64,000 nt of DNA from Dendrophyllia cribrosa (lineage: Eukaryota > Cnidaria > Anthozoa > Scleractinia > Dendrophylliidae), in the NCBI GenBank assembly GCA_024195265.1, contig JAJLRJ010000003.1, forward strand, positions 31,375,643 through 31,439,642, read 5' to 3'. The notes beneath the pieces are model-generated. The model searched no databases. It was not told the origin of the DNA and saw only the letters and a program-made list of their open reading frames with translations. Shown one piece after another: positions 11,060 to 23,502 of the stretch (its first letter is position 1; every line of letters starts with the position of its first letter). The position numbers and the translations under genes are program-made.

Positions 11060-13095
11060 TACCGTTGTCGTTAAAAAGCGACAGAATGATCCTACTCTGC
11101 CATTTGAATATATGTTTCGCTATTTTAGTTTAACGATTGTTTATTATTGCTACGTTGTTGATAATTATTTAATCCGGTTTGATTTTGTCGTAGTCATTTC
11201 AGTAATCAGTAGGACTGTCGCCAGTTCTCGTACGGTTGGTCATTAACTCCACTTCTCCGATTACATAATGCTCCAATGGATTCATCAAACCATTCAAAGC
11301 ACGGCATATCTATCAACAGGTTCTTCGTATCAGCAACATTGCCTTGGAGATGAAGCATTTTTAAATTTTTGGCCGTGCAGAGCGTCCATGTGCGAAACTA
11401 AAACAAGTATTTTTTTCTCAGTTAAAAGACTTTTCTAAAGCGAGGATGCAAATCAGTGGTCTTTTGAATCTTTGAACTGAACAGAAACAGTAATAAAGAA
11501 AATTTAGCTGTGTTTCAAGAATTTCTTAATTAATTTCTTTTATTTGCGGCATTCCCTGCAACATCCTTTCTCTGGGTTGCTCTAATAGCCAGAAAACAAA
11601 CTGCTTACGAAATTGAAAACAATCTATAATTAACAAAGTTGCAGTTTATGATAAGTTATTTCTCGGCTAGTTGTTGAGTCGACTAAATTCGAGGGTTGTT
11701 CGCCAGACCATAGCCACAATGAAATAATACCTCTAGAATTCGGCTTTGTTTATCGACTTAAAATATACTAAAATCCCACACCGCAATTAAAAACAAATTT
11801 ATCAAAGTGCTTCGTAATGCAACCTGATGACGTGAGTTAAATTAGATTATTTGTGTATCTCGTTGAGTGAACGTCTCCAATTGGAAGCACCTATTAACTA
11901 AGATGAATTTTATCGACATATTACCTAGTAGACAAAAAGCGACAGAATGATCCTACTCTGTCCATTTGAATGTATGTTTTGCTAAAAGTAATTATAGAGT
12001 AAAATTTAGCTGTATTTCAAGAATTTCTTAATTTCTTTTATTTTCCGCTTTCTTTTCTTCTCATAGCCAGAAAACAAACTGCTTACGAAAGTGAAAACGA
12101 TCTATAAATAACAAATGAGTTGCAGTTTATGATAAGTTATTTCTCGGCTAGTCAGTTGTGAATGAACGTGATCCGGATCCGGACGACTAAATTCGAGGGC
12201 CATTCGCTAGACCATAGACACAATGAAAAAATTCCTTCTAGAATTCGGCTTTGTCTATCGACTAAAAATAATACTGAACTTTTGCTGGGGATGAATGATG
12301 ACTGAATTATTTTAATTGGATACTCTCGTCGACTAGAACCTGACTATAAATAAAAACGTTTTTACATCACTACATTACAAGATGATACTACATATTTACA
12401 AATTTACTAATACTAATTATAGAAGAACTATCCACTTTCGGCGAAAAGCAGGCAAGCATTTCTTTGTAATTGCAGTTTCTTTAATTATTTCAATTTTTTC
12501 TTGGATTCGCAGCAGGAAGTTACAGAAGCATAGTTCACCTTGGCGCCTGTTTGACGTGCAGAATATATAGTATTTTGTTATTAGAATTGAGTAGTTTAAT
12601 GCCTGCCAGTATTTTGTATTGTCAAAGTAGCAGTATAATATGCTAACATGTTTTAAAGAAAATCTTTCACGTGCTTTTTCAAACCACCACTCTTGAAACG
12701 TATTCTAGAAGGAGAGTGATTTTCTGCACTGGATTAACATATGGTTTAAAGTTTGCTTCTCACATCCACATAACGGACAAAAATCACTTTCAGAGATACC
12801 GTCACGGTAAAGGCTCATTTGAGTAGGGAGTATGTTGTGTATAATTTTAAATTGAAACATTATGAGTTTAACTTCTTTTGTAACTATGAAAGGCATTTGG
12901 TAAACGTTATGAACATTATTTTCTAAAGAGCCGTGTCGTAAAATTTTGGTTTAAAATTCGTAAAATTCCTTCTAGAATTCGGCTTTGTCTATCGACTAAA
13001 AATAATACTGAGCTTTTGCTGAGGATGAATGATAACTGAATTATTTTAATTGGATACTTTCGTGGAGTAGAACCTGACTATAAATAAAAACTTAA
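11060..13095. repeat. Dispersed direct duplications
   Basis: AAAAAGCGACAGAATGATCC recurs at about 11080 and 11935. A block from AATTTAGCTGT to CTCGGCTAG recurs at about 11500-11670 and 12000-12150. TTCTAGAATTCGGCTTTGT-containing sequence recurs at about 11735, 12235 and 12965. I see no supported gene here apart from the LINE fragment at 12705. Confidence 0.7.
12705..12900 (-). pseudogene. LINE fragment: reverse-transcriptase zinc-binding region
   Basis: The minus strand encodes FKIIHNILPTQMSLYRDGIS followed by DFCPLCGCEKQTLNHMLIQC. This is the zf-RVT pattern (IxHxxLPT, LYRxGI, CPxC, HxxxxC) found near the C-terminus of non-LTR retrotransposon ORF2. Only this portion remains, so it is a decayed 5'- and 3'-truncated copy. 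Confidence 0.75.
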
Positions 13096-13304
13096 GTGGC
13101 TACTTTGTTATTTATAGTAAGGTCATAACTGACCGTTGTATTGTATTGTACTACTCTGTGCCAGTCTGACCATGATGTATATCGCTGGCTTCCGTTAAAT
13201 ACAGAGTGAGACTATTAATAGGTTTTATGGGTTTAAAGCTGTTTTTGCCCACAGGAAACGATAACTTTAGATAGATAGGGATAACTGGTTGCGAACAGGA
13301 ATGT

Positions 13305-14677
13305 GTGAAAACTAATAAAGATTTATTAAAACGTGTGAATTTCCAAGGCGAATGTGGACCCCTAATGCGTTCAATTAAATCGACCCTCTGGCTTGTGATG
13401 CATGCTAAGGTAGTCCCAACAAATCTTCTTGACAAGTTTATTAAAATCAATAAAACACATCATTATAATACGCGATTATCTACAAATGAATGCTTTTCTT
13501 TCAAATTCTCCAGAACTGAAATCTTTCACTCTAACCGGTGTATCTATTTGGAACTCTATTCCACTCTCTGTTAAAACTCTCATTAAATCTAAATTTGGAA
13601 AAAAAATAAAATTGATGCTCCTTGATACTTTATATCATGACGATTACAGGGGCGTAGCGTCCATATACGTACGTACGTCCGTGCGTACAGCTGACATCTG
13701 AAAACGTTTTTCTCATTTAATTGGCTGGCTGATAATTTAATATTTTTCGGTTATACTGGCGTCTTTATATTAGATGTTCCTTTATCCAAGCATTAATCAT
13801 TCAGTGCTGGCCAGTAATGGCAAGACGCAATAGTAAGTCAAAATTAAAAAAAAGGCGCCTCATGTCCCCCTCCCTCAGTGTCAGCCTCACCAATGTCCCC
13901 TGAAATTCTTGAAGGAGAGGCTACCATACCATGCCGTGTGGCTTCAGAACAACAAGTATTTTCCGTCAACGGAGATTAGGAATATACTGCTGAGGTCAAA
14001 CGGTGAAGCCCTAGAGGTTTGATCCTCCTAAGAAACTGTTAGATAATCGAATGACTATTTCTGCGAGTCGAGGAGCGTGGTTAGTAGCTTGATGGTGTTA
14101 CCGTGTGTCCGTTGTTTTGTTTTTTCGTAACACTGTAGCTTACAGAAAACACTAAGAAATGGGTAAAATAAACAACTTTCTACTGCATTTTATTTCCGGT
14201 ATTATTTATTGAAAATGTCACGCGGAAAAAGAAGGACATGGCATTTCCAAGACCCTGAATTTCAAAATTTTCTGGGGGAGCATGCCCCCAGACCCACCCC
14301 CTAGTACAGTACGCGCCTCCGGCTCCGTACATCTTCAAAATCCCACGCTACGCCCCCGGATTATAGTTATATGAATGTTACTGATTTAATAAGATATTTT
14401 AGGAAGTTAACTCAATAATTTGTTTTAAATACCTCGGGTAGTAATATAGATTAGTGTAATAAATTATCGTACTTAAAATTTATGTGTAACTATAGTGAAA
14501 TGTCTTAGGCGGTGTTTTTTTCCCTGCCTTTTTTCTGCTTGTAGTTTTCTTAATTTTCTTTTTGTAAAATATGTTATTGCTTTGCTTGCCCCGCCTAGAT
14601 TAGCTTCGTAGCTATTTGCGGGACAATCAATATTGTTACTATTTTAACTACTGTCAATAAATTGTTGTTGTTGTTGT
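13305..14677 (+). mobile_element. LINE 3' fragment with (TTG)n tail, split by a MITE
   Basis: Plus-strand reading gives HHYNTRLSTNECFSF and, after a frame change near 13490, SFTLTGVSIWNSIPLSVKTL and KSKFGKKIKLMLL. This is the usual end of CR1/L2-like ORF2 (HxYNTR, xxxWNSIP). The 3' untranslated part is interrupted at 13647-14358 by a MITE and ends in TTGTTGTTGTTGTT at 14660. Confidence 0.7.
13647..14358. mobile_element. MITE with CAGGGGCGTAGCGT ends nested in LINE
   Basis: Ends are CAGGGGCGTAGCGT and the inverse of CGGGGGCGTAGCGT, with GATTA on both sides (13642-13646, 14359-14363). The 712-bp insert separates LINE coding end from LINE tail. The 5-bp duplication resembles the MITE at 7784. 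Confidence 0.75.
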
Positions 14678-14877
14678 TACTTGAAACAAGGTAATGGGTA
14701 TAATACATTGAGCACACAAGGCACACAAACGGCAATGACTCAACGCTTCTGGTGTGCATTATTTCAAGGTCGCAATTTCATTCTATGAGTAATTTTTTTA
14801 GAAAAGAAACTATTAATTTGAACTGCGCGCGCTAATAACGCAAAACATGATAAACAGTATTTACTAAGGAGCATTTT

Positions 14878-15979
14878 AGCGGAGCAGTCGCCGGGCCAAA
14901 GGCCCGGCTGCGCAGCCCTATACTCATAGAACCTATGCCCTCATTTTTCATGGTCATGGCTAGCGGAATGTTTCGCGGGCGCGCGTGTGCCCGACCTCCG
15001 CCGCGGTCGCGCAGGACTAGCTAGCTCGCGGGCGCGTATGACGTCGCAAAACATGCGCGTATGACGCCACACGCGCGGCTACACTGCTGTCAGCTCGGTA
15101 AACACTTTTTAAAGTTTTAAAAAAGTTGGATCTTTCGCAGTGTTAGGCGGAGCAGTAAAGTCGTTATTTCCCTGCATTTTTTCGCGGTTTGCTACTCAAG
15201 ACAGGGATACTAATTAAGGGATACTCAGAAGCCGCTTTAGTGGAAAAAGAAGAGCTTTCAGAGATAAAATCTTGCTTCGAGGAACTTCATATTATCAATG
15301 CAGGAGCAATGCGGGGAGATGCCTTGTTTTTATTACGGATTTCAGAACCGAAGAAGCGGAGTTTTAACGAATTTCCAAGCAGTCCAGTGACTTAAAGGTA
15401 AAATAAATCACATTTTTCGATGGGAATTTATGTTGATATCAATTTTTGATTGACTTTTCCTTTGTGTTCTCTTAAGTTTTGGAGACATGTTTATGAAACG
15501 TGCTCAAATTAAGTCGTGTTGTTATCTTGAATTTCATCGAGGACAGCTCTGCCTTGATGCGTTATAAATGGTACGTGTTTTGCTTTTAAACATTAACTAA
15601 TGGAGATTTGAATAAAATTTTTCGAAAGAAGATTGTGTTGTCCATTTTTATGTCTTTGTATATTCATTACATTAAGATTGAAAACCGATTTTATGTAAAC
15701 AAAACAAGACCTTGATTTTCTGTCTTCACTCGCGTCACCTTATATGCAAATATGTTTGTGTATTTTTGCAATTTTGATTTCCAAATCAGTTTCTCGGGCA
15801 ATTTTTGACAAACAAAAACTGTATTTTATTCGGAAAGTAGTCCTACTAGTTTTTGTAGACAGAGAAAAGTTGTTTTTGTGAACTTTTGTACGGTCTGAAT
15901 GTACTGTGCAGACGGTCGGGTAATACTGTTTTTTTTTTTTTGAGAATTGCTAAAATTGAAAAATAGCCCGGTCGTCAAT
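14878..15979 (+). repeat. Interspersed repeat P, copy 1
   Basis: About 1.1 kb, also found reversed at 39830-40848, in pieces at 20400-24297 and at 25664-26125. One end is AGCGGAGC followed by an inverted GC-rich hairpin (CCGGGCC/GGCCCGG). Next comes a CpG-rich stretch with CRE-like TGACGTC. The other end is AT-rich and finishes near GCCCGGTCGT. A 68-codon open frame at 15189-15395 is conserved in the reversed copy, but most differences change amino acids. Class not recognised. Confidence 0.75.
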
Positions 15980-16418
15980 CTTAATTCTTGTGCTTCCGAC
16001 CTTTCACCTTAGTTAAGTTTCACCTTAGTTAAGCTTGTTCATAGTGCTACGCTGTTAGGCTCTGCCTATCTATATATATTACTTATTGTGCATGCTCGCA
16101 TTATTTCTCGACGCAACTCGTAAAGTATCCGCGCGTATTATTCGTTACACCATGGAATAAGGTGTATATCACCTTAAATGAAGAAGACCCGCATAACCTG
16201 TGAGGTCCTGTGAGAGTAGTAGTGTTTTTAAACAAGATCTGGAAAAACACTGATGGCATAAAAATTTTTAAGTGTATTCTACTAATCATTTTTTCCTTCG
16301 GCTCGAGCTTCGCGAGATTAATAAATTTGTCGTCTCTCGGGAGCTGACCGCTGACAATGGCGCATTCTCATGTTTATTCACGGCGCCGGGCTGAGGGGTG
16401 TACTCTTACTCATCGTCT

Positions 16419-16746
16419 GTGAAAAATCGTCTTGGTGAACCACGACCAATTTCTGATGGAAATGAGAAAGAACAGCAAACACAACAACGCTGGATTCAAC
16501 AAGTGGCTGGAAATCCTTGCCCGAGAAAATTAACCACCGAAACTCCGCTGTAGCGAGAACGATTTATACAAAGACTTTGAACAGCCTAGACACACCGTTT
16601 GAGTAGGTTTAAACGCCTTGACAAAATGCCGCCATTAAAATTCTGAACGAAACCGATCAGGAGAGGCGACACCGACTGGAAGTGTTGGAGAAAATGATTC
16701 TGTTTATAGACGCAACAAGAGGCGGCAAGAATTACACGATCAGCTA
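16419..16746 (+). pseudogene. Decayed coding-like segment
   Basis: In one plus frame the sequence reads NHDQFLMEMRKNSKHNNAGF then NKWLEILAREN, a stop, and KLRCSENDLYKDFEQPRHTV. Further on come ILNETDQERRHRLEVLEKMI and LFIDATRGGKNYTIS. The composition looks like real protein with in-frame stops. I do not recognise it. The rest of 15980-17150 shows nothing I can support. Confidence 0.3.
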
Positions 16747-17149
16747 AATACTCGTGACGAAGATCTTTCATACGGTAGGGAAAAGCAAACACTGATTACA
16801 GGAAAGGCTCAGAGTAGAACTATTAAGAAATCTAGCTCAAATCACCGCACTTTGATCCGCTCTCCAATGCTCTTCAATTGAAACAACCTACATTTAAAGG
16901 CAAGAAAACTTAAGCTTTTATACAACTCTCCACAAACTATTCTTTGATCTACCTTTTGCAAAAAAAAAAAAAGATTTTAAGATGTTTATTGATATTCTCA
17001 CTAATCGACACTAAGGTCACTAAGGAACTTTGATATAAGCTTAAATGACATGAAAAGGTGCAAGATCAACTGGTCTGATCTGATGAAAGCCAAAACTTTT
17101 TCCAGCACAGCTATATAGTTGTAGAACAACGTTTTGGAAAAAATTGGTA

Positions 17150-17300
17150 CCTCATAGGGGTAAAAATTAACGCGACCCACACCCACAAAACAGGTTTCTG
17201 GTACCTTTAAGGGGTAAAAATTAATGTGACCCACACCCACAAAACAGGTTTCTGGTACCTTTAAGGGGTAAAAATTAATGTAAGCCACACCCACAAATTT
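17150..17300. repeat. GGTACC-bounded tandem repeat, about 60-bp unit
   Basis: Two to three units of GGTACCTTTAAGGGGTAAAA plus ACCCACACCCACAAAACAGG. Related single units lie near 36172, 41840 and 50300. Confidence 0.7.
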
Positions 17301-17309
17301 ACTAACTGC

Positions 17310-20300
17310 TTTCAAGTTTCCGAAAATCCTAGTTGATCATATATTTTGTACCCAAAACGACAGTTTTTATCCTTCCAAAAACAAAAGGCGTCAAATTTTT
17401 CGATATTACGAAAGTTTGAGGCGACATTTTACTTAAGAAAACTCTGTTTTTATTTTAATTCCTGTACAGGGCAAAAAACTTCCACTTGTTCGCTCGTCTG
17501 AGACGAGTACTTCTTGATCTCGGACGAGTGGATTTCCAAAAGCACTTGTCCGACGGTACGAGTACGATTTATCAGGAGGAATTTGTCTCGTTTTTTACTG
17601 AGTTCTAAGTTTTCCAAGCATCTCTAGATCTGGACTTTGTAAACTAACCTGGTTTCCGCGAATTTCTGTTTTGATTTTTTACTCATAAACTTACCTGTTT
17701 TCCGACCGTGCAATTTTCTTGAGCACATGTTTTTATTGAGCCTGGTTACTAAGGATAACCAAGATGGCCGCTTGTTTACAGACTCTTTTCTTTGGCTTCG
17801 AATTTGTTTGTCTTTGGTGTTCTTTCATTGCTAAAAGCTTCAAAATGTCCAGCAAAGATAGGGAGCACTGTTTTAACACATGTATTTTGACAATTTGAGG
17901 CTAAATTTTACAATTTATAAACACAACGCTCACGTTCGTGCGTTACAAGAATACGGGTTTCATGCGGATCCTTATTCTTCAATTTGATTTTTGTTCTCGG
18001 AGGCACTCTGGCAGCTCTGCTAGAGAAACAAGACTTACTTTTCTACACCATCTAAAGTTAAAGAATTATGTTTGCTCCACGTTGTACACCTGAAATAAAT
18101 AGAATGTACAATTTCAAGGCTTAAAAAGTCTGGTCAACTTATATCACCGGAAAGTATAATCTATTGCAGATGTTCCCGCGGTTAAGTCGCACCCCGGATT
18201 TTGAGCAAACATTTTGGGCAAATGTGGCTTATAAGCCAGTTTTTACGGTACATTGTAAATTTGTTTCACCGCTACATTTTTTTTCATTTATTCATTTTTT
18301 GGACGAGTGAATTTCACTTTCGGACAACCAAAATTTGAGTGGCACTTGGCCAATGGACAAGTGGAAACAAAAAACAAAAAACTTCTGTCACTCTGCGGTT
18401 GTTTTCGTTATAAGAATTCACTTTGCTATGCTTTAACAGCTTCACTTAAGATTGGTCGAATTTGTGACAGGTGAATTCATGAGTGAATATTTATGCATTC
18501 TCTACAAAAACTGCTTTTTGTGTTTTTCGTATTTCAACTAACTCCTTTTCTAGCTACTGTTATAAACTTTATAAAAGAACGGAGCAAAACTCAGACGTCG
18601 CCATAATTTTGCTGTTATCCGCAGGCTGATGTGGTAAAAAGGTTTCGACGTACGCTGTCGCGTACGGTTTATTTACTCCGGATCGGGAAAGTCTTTAATC
18701 TTAAAAATGCTCTTGACAACTTGAAAGCTAAAACAACGAGGCGAAAGCTACCAAACGGATTTTTATCAGCACAGGAGAATGTTTAATCACAGGTCTGAGT
18801 TCATTTGCTCCACAGGACATTACCGAGGTTAGATTTAGACGCTTTTATGACTTTTTTGCTTTCTTGTTGTAATGAGTGGGCATTTCTTTTAAGCTACACC
18901 TTTTAAACTACTTTGACAGCTTCTTTAATCCCCGATACTTGAACATTTTATTCTTTCTATTTTAAACGCAAACAGTTATTGTTTATTTTAATTCTGTTGT
19001 TTAATAAGGTTCTCAGATTAGCATTTGGTTTGAACGCCACGAGTAAAAAGGAAGGAAAGAGTGAAAATTTGCATAGTTTGTCCCCGTCTGCTATAACTCG
19101 TTCAACGCTTCGCGTATTCACGATTTAAAAAAGTGGTGGCAAGATAAACAAAAGTCACAGTTATCGCAGGGATGCAGACAATAGCCTGTCCACAGTCCAT
19201 TACACCAGCTATAACGTCGTCACATGCACAAATTCCTAACATTGATTGCATCACCATTTACTAAATAACTATAATGTTGTACAAATTCACCAGAATGCAG
19301 CGTTAAAAATTCTAAAAATTTTCTGGGCGAGCATGTGCATCATGATCATGAAGAAACGAAAGTGACGGAAACCTGAAGTTCTCTTCTCGCTCGTTCTACT
19401 GCCCCCTCGCACCCCATAGAACTTACTCGCAGGCTAGGTCGTTTTAGAAGTTGTTTGTTACTGTCTCGTCCACAGGCGCCGGTAGCGCAGAGGGTAGCGC
19501 GGAATACAGGGAGCATGGGGCGCCTTGGGAAGGATGTGAAACACGAAGCGCGTCAGTCTTCTGTTCCCCACCGTCGTCAGCACCGTGACCACACGTAGTC
19601 GCTAAATTCCTCTTCACCGCAGCAACGATTTGAGCTGAGATTCTGGGTTTTGGGAAACAATCAAAACACTTGAAATCGAATAACTGCGATCCAGTTTTTA
19701 ACAAAAGAGAATATTCCGATGCAGCGAAGTTATGCAGCGCTTCTTCTTGTCATTTCGTCATTGAAACTCGAGGGATAACCTGCGATCAAGCGTTTTGGTA
19801 CACCAATCGAACTCTAATAACAAAGAATTGTGCTTCTTTAGAATACCAGGAAGGCAAATCAAATCCCGCCCAGAAAAACAAACGTCAAACAAAGATGCCA
19901 TTTTAACCTTGACTTTATTTATTTCAGCTTTTATTAACACTTATACAAGCAGTTCTACTCTTTTGGATCGAGTTACAAGACGATCGGACTGGCACGACTT
20001 AATAATGTAACCACATAGTTTTTTAACCTCGTCTACAAATTTTATCATGCTATGGTTAGCAGATTGCTACGATGATTAACGTTCCTACCAAGCTCGTCAG
20101 CTTCTGTTGCTACTGCTTGTCTTGTGTTTTCTTACTTACTCATCCTGAATTTGATCATGATCGTGATTGACCAGCCACGCTTTTTGCGTCGCAGGTTTGG
20201 CTTTCTTGTTTACATGGTTGAAAACAATCTCCACTCCCGTTTTACACCACTGCCCCGTGTCCCCCAAGTGCCTGACTTCCATTTCTTTGGTTAACTTTTC

Positions 20301-20396
20301 GGCCAGCTCGGATCCAAAAGCATCTAAGAGGGGTCAAAAAGACACGTTTTTAGAAACAAAGTTTATTTTAACTCACTATAGATCTCGCTAAGAAAA
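17310..20396. repeat. Segmental duplication A, copy 4 (downstream part)
   Basis: Matches 43445-45657 in order and orientation, with an extra block of about 920 bp at roughly 17455-18375. The block holds a short ORF (17764-17898, beginning MAACLQTLFFGFEFVCLWC) in a fair start context. Shared landmarks include a TATA-like CTTTATAAAAGAAC at 18569 and 43850, the CARD-like segment (broken here) and family exon 4. Confidence 0.8.
20136..20323 (-). pseudogene. Secreted protein family, copy 4, lone terminal exon (broken)
   Basis: This matches exon 4 of copies 1-3, with the same acceptor (CTTAG then ATGCTTTTGGATCC). Compared with copy 3 it has an extra TGG codon beside the conserved Cys and a one-base insertion after NKKAK. 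The shift moves the hexanucleotide tail into another frame, giving VNHDHDQIQDE and a TAA stop instead of the RKKR site and alternating tail. No exons 1-3 belong to it: intron 3 is interrupted at about 20396 by nested repeats, resumes in pieces at 24298 and 26461, and ends at about 26608 against the 3' flank of copy 2. It is therefore a decayed copy; a truncated transcript cannot be excluded. Confidence 0.7.
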
Positions 20397-21574
20397 GCTG
20401 TTCTTTTTTCACTATAGCGGCTTCTGAGTATCCCTTAATTAGTATCCCTGTCTTGATTAGCAAACCACGAAATAACGACTTTAATTTTTTTCTCAGAGCG
20501 CGAGCGGGCGGAATTCCGCGAATCCTGCAATATGATTGGTTCCCGGAGCGGGCGGAAATTTACGATCTTGCCCGCTCACTCAACGATTCCGCCCGGGTTG
20601 CGTAGTTGCATGACAATCACAATAATTTGTGACTCCGTTGTTTTAAGCTTGCGAGCCCTGGTATTATTGAATTTTCTCGTCAAATATGGATCCAGACGAA
20701 AGCTACCAAAGCGGAAGGGAATTTTATTAGCTAGATAAAATATTTAACGACACAAATGAAGAAAACAATGAAGAAAACCAGCAAAGTTTCACCATGCATG
20801 GCTGACATCGGCTGACAAAGATCCGAAAACACGCTAATTAAAGATCTTAACGCTTGAACGAGGTATCAAAAAGACTCAAGAGGAAAGAGAGGTTAAACTA
20901 AGTGGATAGAGAAATCAGCCGAAAAATTAAAGGCCAATGTTATTCTTCGAAAAGGCGAGTACAAGTTTGGATTTTATGATTTGTTGATTTTTTAGTTTGT
21001 TCGGCGTTTGTTCTTGTTTTTTTTTACAAAGCGTTATTTTGTGGCTTAAAAAATTACTGTGATTAGACAATCTAGCGCTTGTTTACAAAGGTTTTGACTC
21101 CATTTGATTTAAGTGTTCTTATTTTTTCGGTTTTGTTTTTTCTTCTAATCGAGATTCTGTGAATTTTCGTTAAAGTATCGCTGTGGCTAAATGGCCGGTA
21201 ACCGGTCAAGGTTTTCAAAACACTAAATGGCCGGCAATTCTATATTTTCAGTAAATTTCACAAAATCGAAAAATTCCAGCTAATCTAAACTATCATATGT
21301 CGATTTAGAAAGGTCAAGCGATCCTGAAATGCTTTATAGAACTCAAGTCTAGTATTTGGTTTACGCTGGGCTCAGTAGACGAAACCATGTTTTGTGACAC
21401 TTGGAACTTTTTTCAGCTCGACTGCCGGTCAAGGTTTTCAAAACACTAAATGGCCGGCAGTCCTTTATTCTCAGTAAATTTCACAAAATCGAAAAATTCC
21501 AGCTATAAGTGTCTCTTTTCCGAAACTCACAGAAGTATACTATCTTCACACCCAGTCAAGCCAGTTTTTACACA

Positions 21575-22100
21575 AATACAACAACAACAACAACAACAAC
21601 AATTTATTAAAGGTATTTACATACGTACATTACCTATTCTCTTAAAAAAGTTAATAATTAGTTTATTGGTTGAGTCACTTTTGAAATAACAACAACAACA
21701 ACATTTATTTATTTAAACACGATAAAAAATTACAGCGGAGCTGATGTGGTCGTGTATTTAAAAGTTAAACAGTTTATAAGTGAATAAAAAGCTTAAAAAC
21801 TAATTAACGTATAAAAAAAATTATCTATAAATTAAGCTATTCGCATGAAGTTCTGCGTTTAAGAGAGTTTTTAAATAAGCTTTTGCTTGAGATTGCACGC
21901 ATATGATTGTCAAGAGAATTCCATAGAGATACGGCTTTATACCAAGTGGACTTGCGGAGAACTTCAGTGTTTGGTTTTGGTAACAAAAAGGTAAATTTCC
22001 TACGCAAGTTATAGCTGCACTCATATTTGGTAAACAGCTGCATAATAGGAACGGGTAAAAAGTTATAAAAACAGTCATGTGCTAACTTAAGTAATCTTAG
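21575..22100 (-). mobile_element. LINE 3' fragment with (TTG)n tail
   Basis: Minus strand reads YECSYNLRRKFTFLLPKP and WYKAVSLWNSLDNHMRAISS then LFKNSLKRR, the CR1/L2-type ORF2 end. TTG repeats on the minus strand (plus AAC at 21578-21601) form the tail. Confidence 0.7.
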
Positions 22101-22255
22101 CCTGTGACAGCCGCCTCCTCCCCTCAGAAAAAAATCGGGGAGAGAAACGTCTGTGTAACGCCGTCGCTAATCTTGCTCCGGAATAATTTTGCATAAATTA
22201 AAATTTAGTAATTTCCGTTGACCAAAATTGCAGACTCTCGAATTTCAGTTTCAAA

Positions 22256-22516
22256 ATGGCATCGAACGTGTCGGACCACGCAAATTTTCATCGGGCGATT
22301 GCAAGTGTTTGCGAGACTTTCAAGATTCCTTCACTCTATCCAGAACAAGAAGAATGTTTGAAAGCACTTTTGGAGGGAAAAGATGTATATGCAAGTCTCC
22401 CCACCGGGTATGGTAGGCTCCCTACCGTGGCCGATGAAGTCTTCGAACGACCGCTTGGAAGCAGCAAAATTGTAACGAACATCCAAAGACTCGCGACCAA
22501 CAAAAATATGATATAG
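22256..22516 (+). pseudogene. RecQ-like helicase N-terminal exon, captured and broken
   Basis: ATG at 22256 starts MASNVSDHANFHRAIASVCE, then FKIPSLYPEQEECLKALLEG and KDVYASLPTGYGR. This is the start of a RecQ/DEAD-type helicase: the Q-motif-like FKIPSLYPEQ and motif I (Walker A), normally SLPTGYGKS. Here the Lys-Ser is lost; reading runs into a small palindrome GGTAGGCTCCCTACC and unrelated sequence, so ATP binding would be lost. It sits inside the inverted-repeat element, which suggests gene-fragment capture by a transposon. RecQ-like copies are abundant in coral genomes; the donor is not in this window. Confidence 0.7.
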
Positions 22517-23502
22517 AAATCCCACAAAACCGGCTGGTTTGATCAAGGTTCACGACATATGATAGTTCAGAATGGCTGGATTTTTTCGATTTGTCAAATT
22601 TACTGAGAATATAGGACTGCCGGCCATTTAGTGTTTTGAAAACCTTGACCGGCAGTCGAGCTGAAAAAAGTTCTAAGTGTCACAAAACATGGTTTCGTCT
22701 ACTGAGCCCAGCGTAAACCAAACACTAGACTTGAGATCTATAAAGCATTTCAGGATCGCTTGAACTTTCTAAATCGACATATGATAGTTTAGATTAGCTG
22801 GAATTTTTCGATTTTGTGAAATTTACTGAAAATATAGAACTGCCGGCCATTTAGTGTTTTGAAAACCTTGACCGGTTACCGGCCATTTAGCCACAGCGTT
22901 AAAGTATTGCTTAAATTTGTCATTCTAGTTTTGTAGTGGCTAGTTTTCAGTTAATTTATACGCAATTTCGCGATCGGATTTTACGAGATAATTCGTACTT
23001 TCACTACATTGCTCGGTTAGTACGCTTATATTCCACAGTTTTTGCCTTCTTTTATCTCAATTCTGTAAGTTTTCATTCATGTAAATATGATTTTTAAATT
23101 AGACTCAGTTTAAGCTTTCGCACTGCTATGAATGAATTACGCTCGACTTTCCATTTATAGAAAAATTTGAAAGGTTTTTTAAGTTAATCTTCAGCTTTCC
23201 ACGGCTTCGCTGTAGGCAAGAATTCTCTATCCTCACCGGAGGCAAACACAATAGCCGTTTATTCTACCGAGAGACATAAACTGATAGAAATGAGTTCACT
23301 TTGCAAAGTATTTTTTTTTTGTTTATGAATGAAAAAGTTGTGAAGATTACCGATCGAGTTAATTTAGGTTTTGCAGGCGTTGTGTCGATCAGTTTTGCTT
23401 TACGCAGCGCGTAAAGACATTTCTTGGAAAGCTGTGCAAGTATATCAAGATTTTCTCGGCAAATCGCAGAATTGAAGTGGGAAAAAATATAAGTTATTTA
23501 CC

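Larger units (their letters stand above)
21181..22896. mobile_element. Long-inverted-repeat element carrying a RecQ-like exon and a LINE piece
   Basis: Ends CTGTGGCTAAATGGCCGG and its inverse are parts of inverted arms of about 320 bp (21181-21503, 22573-22896). A 13-bp direct repeat, CGTTAAAGTATYG with one mismatch, flanks it (21168-21180, 22897-22909). Each arm contains TAAATGGCCGGCA twice in direct order. The interior holds a minus-strand LINE end and a plus-strand helicase exon. No transposase is seen, so it is non-autonomous. Class uncertain; the long duplication fits none of the common superfamilies well. Confidence 0.8.

Noticed and set aside
10887..11246. 119-residue plus-strand ORF
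   Set aside because: No recognisable domain, and an antisense frame is open over the same place. Part of it recurs at 11935 without a conserved frame.
14878..14960. Helitron 3' end (hairpin plus CTRR)
   Set aside because: Across copies the base after GCTCCGCT varies and the 3' flank is not T, so the Helitron rule is not met.
15189..15395. 68-codon ORF conserved between two copies of repeat P (also 40364-40570)
   Set aside because: It starts at TTG, and of the few differences between the two copies nearly all change the amino acid, which does not indicate selection for protein.
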